From NCBI GenBank assembly GCA_025356695.1, contig JANXSE010000043.1, positions 1 through 50,049 on the forward strand: a stretch of 50,049 nt of DNA, read 5' to 3'. Each line of letters opens with the position of its first letter. Position 1 is the first letter of the stretch. Below, in pieces: positions 43,392 through 50,049 of this stretch. The notes beneath the pieces were generated by a model. The model had not been told where the DNA came from and made no database searches. It was given only the letters and a program-made list of their open reading frames with translations. This stretch comes from Betaproteobacteria bacterium (GTDB lineage Bacteria > Pseudomonadota > Gammaproteobacteria > Burkholderiales > SG8-41). The position numbers and the translations under genes are program-made.

Positions 43392-44927
43392 TCAGCGCCG
43401 GCGTCCGCCGCCGAGTATGCTGCCGAGCACGCCGCGCACGATTTCTCGCCCGACCTGTGAGCCGATGGTGCGCACCGCGCTTTTGGCCGCGGCATCAATC
43501 AGGCCCGCATGGTGCGCGCCGCGCGGACCGGTGGTGCCGAGCAGTACGCCGCCGAGCGCGCTGCCCAGAGCGCCGAGCAAACCGCCAGCCGAGGTGCCCC
43601 CATCGCTTTGTGTATCCGCAGGTGATGCCGCTGCGGCAGCCGGTTGTTTTTCCGCCGTGCGGCCCTTGAGTTTTTCGTAGGCCGATTCGCGGTCGACGAC
43701 CTGTTCGTAATGACCGAAGATCAGCGACGACTTGATGATGGCGGCGCGTTCGGCCTCGGTGATCGGGCCGATGCGTGTGGCCGGCGGTACGATGTAGGCA
43801 CGCTCGACCATGCAGGGCCGGCCTTTTTCGTCGAGCAGGGAGATCAGCGCTTCGCCGACCGACAGTTCGGTGATCGCTGTTTCGGTGTCGACCGCCGGAT
43901 TGGTGCGCATGGTCTGTGCCGCCGCTTTGACCGCTTTCTGGTCGCGCGGCGTGAAGGCGCGTAGCGCGTGCTGCACGCGGTTGCCGAGCTGGCCCAGCAC
44001 GGTGTCCGGAATATCGAGCGGGTTCTGCGTGACGAAATAAATGCCCACACCTTTCGAACGGATCAGCCGCACCACCTGTTCGATTTTGTCGAGCAGAGGC
44101 TTCGGGGCTTCGTTGAAGAGCAGATGCGCTTCGTCGAAAAAGAAGACGAGCTTCGGTTTGTCGAGATCGCCGACCTCGGGCAGATGCTCGAACAGTTCGG
44201 ACAGCATCCACAGCAGGAAGGTCGAATAGAGCTTGGGCGAATTCATCAGCTTGTCGGCGGCGAGGATGTTGATGACGCCGCGACCCTTGCTGTCGGTCTG
44301 CATGAGATCGTTCATGTCGAGCATCGGCTCGCCGAAAAAGACGTCGCCGCCCTGCTGTTCGATTTCGAGCAGTGCGCGCTGGATGGCGCCGATCGAAGCC
44401 GCCGAGACGTTGCCGTATTCGGTGGTGAAATCCTTGGCGTTGTCGCCGATGTGCTGCAGCATAGCGCGCAGGTCTTTGGCGTCGAGCAACAGCAGGCCGT
44501 GATCGTCGGCGATTTTGAAGACCAGCGACAACACGCCCTGCTGCGTGTCGTTGAGGTTGAAGAGGCGCCCGAGCAGCAGCGGCCCCATGTCGGAGACCGT
44601 CGCGCGCACCGGATGGCCGGCTTTGCCGAAGACATCCCAGAACACCGCCGGGCACGCGGCCCATTGTGGTTCGTCGCATTTCAGCGCGGCGAGGCGCTCT
44701 TTCATTTTCGGCGAATTCGCGCCGGCGGCGGCCAGCCCCGAGAGATCGCCTTTGACGTCGGCCATGAACACCGGCACACCGATATTCGAAAAACGTTCGG
44801 CCAGCACCTGCAGCGTGACGGTCTTGCCGGTGCCGGTGGCGCCCGCGATTAAACCGTGACGGTTGGCCAGTGCCGGCAGCAGGGCGATATCGGATTTGGA
44901 TCTGGCGATGACCAGCGGTTCGGACAT
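43392..44927 (-). CDS. HerA-like ATPase (DUF853, bacterial helicase HerA-like)
   Basis: A 511-residue ATPase with GATGTGKT (residues 29-36) and Walker [41 protein letters not shown] is a sensor/arginine-finger region typical of this family. The C-terminal 80 residues are Ala/Gly-rich, ending SILGGGRRR. It is related to HerA/FtsK motor ATPases, but its role in bacteria is not established. ATG at 44927 follows GGAG; an upstream TTG is not convincing. It is divergent from yebC. Confidence 0.88.
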   Translation of the reverse strand: MSEPLVIARSKSDIALLPALANRHGLIAGATGTGKTVTLQVLAERFSNIGVPVFMADVKGDLSGLAAAGANSPKMKERLAALKCDEPQWAACPAVFWDVFGKAGHPVRATVSDMGPLLLGRLFNLNDTQQGVLSLVFKIADDHGLLLLDAKDLRAMLQHIGDNAKDFTTEYGNVSAASIGAIQRALLEIEQQGGDVFFGEPMLDMNDLMQTDSKGRGVINILAADKLMNSPKLYSTFLLWMLSELFEHLPEVGDLDKPKLVFFFDEAHLLFNEAPKPLLDKIEQVVRLIRSKGVGIYFVTQNPLDIPDTVLGQLGNRVQHALRAFTPRDQKAVKAAAQTMRTNPAVDTETAITELSVGEALISLLDEKGRPCMVERAYIVPPATRIGPITEAERAAIIKSSLIFGHYEQVVDRESAYEKLKGRTAEKQPAAAAASPADTQSDGGTSAGGLLGALGSALGGVLLGTTGPRGAHHAGLIDAAAKSAVRTIGSQVGREIVRGVLGSILGGGRRR

Positions 44928-45054
44928 GGCGGCTCCGGGCAAGGGGTATGTTAAAATTTCAATTATATCAGCGCGATATTGCGGACATTAGCAACGTCGT
45001 CGGGCAATACGCGCATTGATGCAATTACCAACGCATACACCATCAGAGGTTGCA

Positions 45055-45783
45055 ATGGCCGGTCACAGCAAGTGGGCAAACATCCAGCATCGCAAAGGCA
45101 AGCAGGATTCCAAGCGCGGCAAAATTTTCACGCGCCTGATCAAAGAAATCACCGTCGCGGCCCGCATGGGCGGCGGCGACCCCGGCGCCAATCCGCGGCT
45201 GCGTCTCGCCGTCGACAAGGCCTACGAGAACAACATGCCGAAGGACAACGTCGAACGCGCGATCAAACGCGGCACTGGCGATCTTGAGGGCGTGAACTAC
45301 GAAGAAATCCGCTATGAGGGCTACGGTATTGCCGGTGCGGCAGTGATGGTCGATTGCATGACCGACAACAAGACGCGCACCGTTGCCGATGTGCGCCACG
45401 CGTTTTCAAAATACGGCGGCAATCTCGGCACCGACGGTTCGGTGGCGTTTCTGTTCAAGCATTGCGGCCAGATGATGTTTGCGCCGGGCACCAACGAGGA
45501 CAAACTGATGGAGGCCGCGCTCGACAGCGGCGCCGAAGACGTTGTCAGCAACGACGACGGCAGCTTCGAAGTCATCACCGCGCCCTATGAATTGTCGAAA
45601 GTGAAGGCGGCGCTGGAGAAAGCCGGTTTCAAACCGGAGATGGCCGAAGTGACCATGAAACCGGGCAGTGAAACCGAGTTGAAGGGCGACGACGCCGCGA
45701 AAATGCAGCGTTTGCTTGATGCACTCGAAGCCATCGACGACGTGCAGGACGTCTATACCACCGCGTTGCTGGAGAACGCGTGA
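45055..45783 (+). CDS. yebC: YebC/PmpR family protein
   Basis: A 242-residue three-domain protein. [20 protein letters not shown] is the invariant start; [16 protein letters not shown] and [20 protein letters not shown] are family motifs. It is annotated as a transcription regulator, and recent work links the family to ribosome function on difficult peptide stretches. AGAGG at 45045-45049 precedes the ATG. The stop overlaps the ruvC GTG. Confidence 0.95.
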   Translation: MAGHSKWANIQHRKGKQDSKRGKIFTRLIKEITVAARMGGGDPGANPRLRLAVDKAYENNMPKDNVERAIKRGTGDLEGVNYEEIRYEGYGIAGAAVMVDCMTDNKTRTVADVRHAFSKYGGNLGTDGSVAFLFKHCGQMMFAPGTNEDKLMEAALDSGAEDVVSNDDGSFEVITAPYELSKVKAALEKAGFKPEMAEVTMKPGSETELKGDDAAKMQRLLDALEAIDDVQDVYTTALLENA

Positions 45784-46322
45784 CGGCAGCCGCCCCGCGC
45801 GTTCGCATCCTCGGCATCGACCCTGGCCTGCGCATCACGGGCTTCGGCGTCATCGACAAAACCGGCAACACCCTCGACTACGTCACCAGCGGCTGCATCA
45901 AGACACGCGCTGAAGGCGATCTCGCGCAGCGCCTGAAAACAATTCTCGACGGCCTTGGCGAAGTCATCGCCGCAAACACGCCCGATCAGGTGGCCATCGA
46001 AAAGGTTTTCGTCAACAGCAATCCTCAATCGACGCTGCTGCTCGGGCAGGCGCGCGGCACGGCGATCTGTGCGGCCGTGTTACATGACCTCGATGTTGCC
46101 GAGTACACTGCATTGCAGATCAAGCAGGCGGTGACCGGTCACGGCAAGGCGGCCAAGGAGCAGGTGCAGGACATGGTCAAGCGCCTGCTGCGACTGGCCG
46201 GCGATCCGAGTCCGGATGCCGCCGACGCGCTGGCCTGCGCCATCTGCCACGCGCACGGCGGGCAGGGACTCGGTAAACTGGCGACAGCGGGTTATCGCAT
46301 GAAGCGGGGGCGGTTGGTGTGA
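45780..46322 (+). CDS. ruvC: Crossover junction endodeoxyribonuclease RuvC
   Basis: A 180-residue Holliday junction resolvase. [16 protein letters not shown] holds the first catalytic Asp (Asp14). [23 protein letters not shown] carries the Glu, and [15 protein letters not shown] the C-terminal Asp pair. It starts with GTG overlapping the yebC stop (GTGA) and overlaps ruvA in the same way. With RuvA and RuvB it forms the resolvasome encoded here as one operon. Confidence 0.96.
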   Translation: MTAAAPRVRILGIDPGLRITGFGVIDKTGNTLDYVTSGCIKTRAEGDLAQRLKTILDGLGEVIAANTPDQVAIEKVFVNSNPQSTLLLGQARGTAICAAVLHDLDVAEYTALQIKQAVTGHGKAAKEQVQDMVKRLLRLAGDPSPDAADALACAICHAHGGQGLGKLATAGYRMKRGRLV

Positions 46323-46888
46323 TCGGAAAAATTACAGGCAGGCTGCTCGAACGGCGGCCGCCGCAGATACTGGTTGATGTGCATGGCGTTGGTTATGAAA
46401 TCGACGTCTCGATGAGCACCTTCTATCAACTGCCGGCCACTGGCGAGGACGTCTCGCTGTATACGCATTTCGTCGTGCGCGAAGACGCGCAGCTGCTCTA
46501 CGGTTTTGCCACCGAGCAGGAGCGCCACGTCTTCCGCCAGCTATTGAAAATTTCCGGCGTCGGCGCACGCACCGCGCTGTCAGTGCTCTCGGGCATGAGC
46601 ATTTCAGACCTCTACGACACGGTTGCCGCACAGGACGGCGCGCGCCTGACCAAGGTGCCCGGCATCGGCAAAAAAACCGCCGAGCGCCTGCTGCTCGAAT
46701 TAAAAGACAAACTCGACGTCACGGTGGTGCCGGCTGCAGGCGGCGGCCACGGCGGCGACATCCTCAATGCACTGCAGGCGCTCGGCTACAATGACAAGGA
46801 AGCGTCGTGGGCGGTGAAACAGCTGCCGGGCGGTACGGCGGTCGCCGAAGGCATACGCCAGGCGTTGAAGCTGTTGTCGAAGAGCTAG
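46319..46888 (+). CDS. ruvA: Holliday junction branch migration protein RuvA
   Basis: A 189-residue DNA-binding protein. [27 protein letters not shown] is domain I. The two helix-hairpin-helix motifs in domain II include [19 protein letters not shown] and [22 protein letters not shown]. Domain III at the C-terminus ([16 protein letters not shown]) contacts RuvB. It starts with GTG overlapping the ruvC stop. ruvB begins 15 bases downstream. Confidence 0.97.
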   Translation: MIGKITGRLLERRPPQILVDVHGVGYEIDVSMSTFYQLPATGEDVSLYTHFVVREDAQLLYGFATEQERHVFRQLLKISGVGARTALSVLSGMSISDLYDTVAAQDGARLTKVPGIGKKTAERLLLELKDKLDVTVVPAAGGGHGGDILNALQALGYNDKEASWAVKQLPGGTAVAEGIRQALKLLSKS

Positions 46889-46903
46889 GACGAAAAAACA
46901 CTC

Positions 46904-47965
46904 ATGGTGATTGAAACCGACCGCCTGATTTCCGCCGCCCCGGTCTCGCCGCAGGAAGAGGCCTTCGAGCGCGCACTGCGGCCGAAGGCGCTCGACGAAT
47001 ACATTGGCCAGCAGAAAATCCGCGGCCAGCTCGAAATCTTCATCGAGGCGGCGCGTCGCCGCAAGGAGCCGCTCGATCACGTGCTGCTGTTCGGGCCGCC
47101 GGGGCTTGGCAAAACGACGCTGGCGCACATCATCGCGCGCGAAATGGGTGTGAGCTTGCGCCACACCTCGGGGCCGGTAATCGAACGCGCCGGCGATCTG
47201 GCGGCGATGCTGACGGATCTGCAGCCCAACGACGTGTTGTTCATCGATGAGATTCACCGGCTGAGTCCGGTGGTGGAAGAAATTCTCTATCCGGCGCTCG
47301 AGGATTTTCAGATCGACATCATGATCGGCGAGGGGCCGGCGGCGCGTTCGGTCAAACTCGATCTGCCGCCGTTCACGCTGATCGGCGCCACCACGCGCGC
47401 CGGCATGCTGACCAATCCGTTGCGCGATCGTTTCGGCATCGTTGCGCGGCTCGAGTTCTATACGAACGACGAGCTGACGCAGATCGTGCAACGCTCGGCG
47501 AAACTGCTTGAAATCGAAACCAGCGCCGAGGGCGCGCGCGAAATTGCGAGCCGCTCGCGCGCCACGCCGCGCATTTCCAACCGCCTGCTGCGGCGCGTGC
47601 GCGATTACGCCGAGGTCAAGGCCAACGGCAAGGTGACGCGCGAAGTCGCAGACGCTGCGCTGCAGATGCTCGACGTTGATGCCTTGGGCCTCGACGTCAT
47701 GGACCGCAAGCTGCTGCTTGCCGTGATCGAAAAATTCGCCGGCGGGCCGGTCGGCCTGGATAACCTTGCCGCCGCGTTGAGCGAGGAACGCGACACCATC
47801 GAAGATGTGCTCGAACCCTATCTGATCCAGCAGGGCTATCTGCAACGCACGCCGCGCGGGCGCGTCGCCACCGTGACCGCCTACCGGCACTTCGGCCTGG
47901 CTGAACCGCGCGGCGGCGGCAATGCGGAACTGTGGAGCGGCGAGCCGCCGGCCTCCGCGGGTTGA
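46904..47965 (+). CDS. ruvB: Holliday junction branch migration ATPase RuvB
   Basis: A 353-residue AAA+ motor. Walker A GPPGLGKT (64-71), Walker [10 protein letters not shown] (Asp115, Glu116), and sensor-1 [20 protein letters not shown] are present. The C-terminal winged-helix domain contains [19 protein letters not shown]. It drives branch migration with RuvA. The last 15 residues ([17 protein letters not shown]) are variable. Confidence 0.97.
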   Translation: MVIETDRLISAAPVSPQEEAFERALRPKALDEYIGQQKIRGQLEIFIEAARRRKEPLDHVLLFGPPGLGKTTLAHIIAREMGVSLRHTSGPVIERAGDLAAMLTDLQPNDVLFIDEIHRLSPVVEEILYPALEDFQIDIMIGEGPAARSVKLDLPPFTLIGATTRAGMLTNPLRDRFGIVARLEFYTNDELTQIVQRSAKLLEIETSAEGAREIASRSRATPRISNRLLRRVRDYAEVKANGKVTREVADAALQMLDVDALGLDVMDRKLLLAVIEKFAGGPVGLDNLAAALSEERDTIEDVLEPYLIQQGYLQRTPRGRVATVTAYRHFGLAEPRGGGNAELWSGEPPASAG

Positions 47966-48044
47966 ACGCGCACCGCCGCGGAGCCGCGTTAACCCCGTTG
48001 CCGGCGTTTGTGCGTTTAAAGTGCTGTGCGGGAAAGGCCAACAC

Positions 48045-48479
48045 GTGAAACCGACTGATTCCGATACCAATGCGACTGAGTTCCGCTGGCCGCTGCGCGT
48101 CTACTACGAAGACACCGATGCCGCCGGCGTTGTCTATTATGCCAACTACCTCAAGTTTTTCGAACGCGCGCGCACCGAGTGGCTGCGCGCGGCGGGCTTC
48201 GAGCAGACCGTGCTGCGCGATGAATATGGCGTCGTGTTTGTGGTGCGTTCTCTGGCCGTGGAATATGCGCTGCCGGCGCAGTTCAACGACGCGCTCGAAG
48301 TCAGTGTCGCCGTCAACGCCGTGCGCGGCAGCGTGATCGAGCTGGCGCAAACAGTGTGCCGCGACGGTGTCGCGCTGGTGACCGCGGCGGTGAAAATCGC
48401 CTGTGTCAACACGCCGTCATTCAAGCCCGTTAGAATACCGAAGTCGATTGTGGAAAAACTCGCTGTGAGGTGCGCATGA
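48045..48479 (+). CDS. ybgC: Tol-Pal system-associated acyl-CoA thioesterase YbgC
   Basis: A 144-residue hotdog-fold thioesterase. RVYYEDTDAAGVVYYANYLKFFERARTEWLR contains the catalytic Asp of the 4HBT family. I chose GTG at 48045 (preceded by GGGAAAGG, seven bases upstream); the frame is open further upstream into ruvB but with no family content. Its stop overlaps the tolQ start (ATGA at 48476-48479). The ybgC-tolQRA order is classical. Confidence 0.93.
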   Translation: MKPTDSDTNATEFRWPLRVYYEDTDAAGVVYYANYLKFFERARTEWLRAAGFEQTVLRDEYGVVFVVRSLAVEYALPAQFNDALEVSVAVNAVRGSVIELAQTVCRDGVALVTAAVKIACVNTPSFKPVRIPKSIVEKLAVRCA

Positions 48480-49150
48480 ACGTCACGCATGACATGTCCG
48501 TCCTGAGTCTGATCACCGGCGCCAGCGTGCTGGTGCAGCTGGTGATGTCGGGGTTGTTGCTGTGCTCGCTGTTTTCCTGGTACTACATTTTCGTCAAGAT
48601 ATTCACCTACCGCCGCGCCACGCAGCAGTCCGAAAAATTCGAAAAAAATTTCTGGAGCGGCGGCGATCTCAACGAACTGTTCCAGCGTGCGGTCAATGCA
48701 CGCGATTCGGCCGGCACCATGGAGCGCCTGTTCGAGGCCGGCTACCGCGAATTCACCAAGCTGCGCAAACAACCGGGGCACGATATCGCCGCGGTGATGG
48801 ACGGCACGCGGCGCGCCATGCGCGCGACCTATCAGCGCGAAATGGAAGGCCTCGAATCGCACCTGTCTTTTCTCGCCTCGGTCGGCTCGGTCAGCCCGTA
48901 CGTGGGGCTGTTTGGCACGGTGTGGGGCATCATGAATTCGTTCCGCGGACTCGCCCAGGTTGCGCAGGCGACCCTGGGCACGGTGGCGCCGGGTATTGCC
49001 GAAGCGCTGATCGCCACGGCGATGGGTTTGTTCGCGGCGATTCCCGCGGTCGTCGCCTACAACCGTTTTGCCGGCGACCTCAACCGGCTTGCCACCAAGT
49101 TCGATTCGTTCATGGAAGAGTTCTCCAACATCCTGCAGCGCCAGGGCTGA
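48476..49150 (+). CDS. tolQ: TolQ (inner-membrane proton channel of Tol-Pal)
   Basis: A 224-residue membrane protein with three helices: about 16-38 (VLVQLVMSGLLLCSLFSWYYIF), about 133-155 and about 168-190. GLFGTVWGIMNSFRGLAQ and LGTVAPGIAEALIATAMGLFAAIPAVVAYN are TolQ/ExbB hallmarks. With TolR it uses the proton gradient to power TolA during envelope constriction. ATG at 48476 overlaps the ybgC stop; GTG at 48470 is less likely. Confidence 0.96.
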   Translation: MNVTHDMSVLSLITGASVLVQLVMSGLLLCSLFSWYYIFVKIFTYRRATQQSEKFEKNFWSGGDLNELFQRAVNARDSAGTMERLFEAGYREFTKLRKQPGHDIAAVMDGTRRAMRATYQREMEGLESHLSFLASVGSVSPYVGLFGTVWGIMNSFRGLAQVAQATLGTVAPGIAEALIATAMGLFAAIPAVVAYNRFAGDLNRLATKFDSFMEEFSNILQRQG

Positions 49151-49160
49151 GGGGGCGCTT

Positions 49161-49586
<426 letters not shown>

Positions 49587-49604
49587 GCCAGCGCGCCGCA
49601 CCGC

Positions 49605-50049
49605 ATGTACGCCTACGCCACTCAGGCCAACCAGCAGGAGAAATTCATCTCCTGTGCGGTTGCGGCCGGCATGCACCTGATGTTTCTCGCGCTCCTGATC
49701 TTCGGCGTGAACTGGCAAAGGCAGGTCGAACAACCGGCCAACGTCGTCGATCTGTGGTCGTCGCCGACCCCCGTCGCCGAGGCGCCGCCCGCGCCCGAAC
49801 CGCCGCCACCCCCACAGCCGCCGGTTGAAGCGAAACCCGAACCCAAAGTTCCGGATCCCGTCCCCGTCAAAGCTGCGCCGAAGCCGGAAGTCGCCAAGCC
49901 GGACATCGCCTTCAAGGACAAGGTGGAAAAAGAAAAACGCGCCGTCGAAGACAAGCAGAAGGACGCGAAGAAACGGGAAGACGACGCGCAGGCCGCACAG
50001 AAAGCGCAGATGGCGGATGCGCAACGCGCTGCCAACGAGCAGGCCGCGG
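49605..50049 (+). CDS. tolA: TolA, 3' truncated by the window edge
   Basis: The frame starts at ATG 49605, 18 bases after tolR, and is open to the window end (about 148 residues). A short cytoplasmic stretch and one membrane helix (SCAVAAGMHLMFLALLIFGVNW, about 16-37) are followed by a Pro-rich region (about 57-98). The start of the long Lys/Glu/Ala-rich helical domain II (VEKEKRAVEDKQKDAKKRED) comes next. The C-terminal domain that binds Pal, TolB and colicins lies outside. Confidence 0.92.
   Translation, partial: MYAYATQANQQEKFISCAVAAGMHLMFLALLIFGVNWQRQVEQPANVVDLWSSPTPVAEAPPAPEPPPPPQPPVEAKPEPKVPDPVPVKAAPKPEVAKPDIAFKDKVEKEKRAVEDKQKDAKKREDDAQAAQKAQMADAQRAANEQAA

Overview
The window is one continuous stretch of a GC-rich chromosome, almost certainly from a betaproteobacterium. 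Evidence for this: the cytochrome oxidase cluster carries a tiny assembly ORF, a DUF2970 gene and a convergent DUF2909-type gene; lolB-ispE-tRNA-Gln-prs-rplY-pth-ychF are collinear; there is a Bug-type tripartite tricarboxylate receptor; and ruvCAB runs into ybgC-tolQRA. I cannot name the genus. No phage, insertion sequence, CRISPR array or obvious island is visible. Most of the window is housekeeping DNA, so the interest lies mainly in regulatory sites and gene order.

Layout. 1-7183: the 3' end of an MshQ-like (DUF6701) gene, then mshI, a PilN-domain gene, mshJ, mshK, mshL, mshM and mshN, which form the inner-membrane and secretin half of an MSHA-type IV pilus system. 7210-12554: comF on the minus strand, then a tight biotin operon bioB-F-H-C-D (no bioA in the window). 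12555-21440: a 367-bp control region with a near-consensus FNR/Anr-type box inside a perfect palindrome, then coxB, coxA, a 30-residue ORF, ctaG, a DUF2970 gene, coxC, a convergent two-helix gene, surf1, an SCO-like gene, ctaB and sco1. No heme A synthase gene (ctaA/cox15) is present. Convergent to this is ftsY-ftsE-ftsX-rpoH. rpoH has a clear CIRCE operator (HrcA site) and a small hairpin presenting its ribosome-binding site.

24139-33141: a catalytic plus non-catalytic M16 peptidase pair, rsmD, coaD and a 2[4Fe-4S] ferredoxin on the plus strand. On the minus strand is an ABC ATPase, permease, GldG-like and DUF4340 unit that runs directly into mutM. 33280-42455: a TPR lipoprotein, lolB, ispE, tRNA-Gln(TTG), prs, rplY, pth, ychF, a lone Bug receptor, a cupin and an inorganic pyrophosphatase. 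A strong sigma-70-like promoter appears to be embedded in the ispE reading frame, where codon use is locally distorted. 42465-44927: an EamA permease and a HerA-like ATPase on the minus strand. 45055-50049: yebC, ruvC, ruvA, ruvB, ybgC, tolQ, tolR and the 5' part of tolA.

Most operons show translational coupling (ATGA or GTGA overlaps), and I used this to choose many start codons. I found no clearly new multi-gene system. The best candidates for follow-up are the double control of rpoH, the oxygen-type box before coxB with no ctaA in the cluster, the ispE-internal promoter, the ABC/GldG/DUF4340-mutM unit, and a palindrome inside comF beside the bio promoter.
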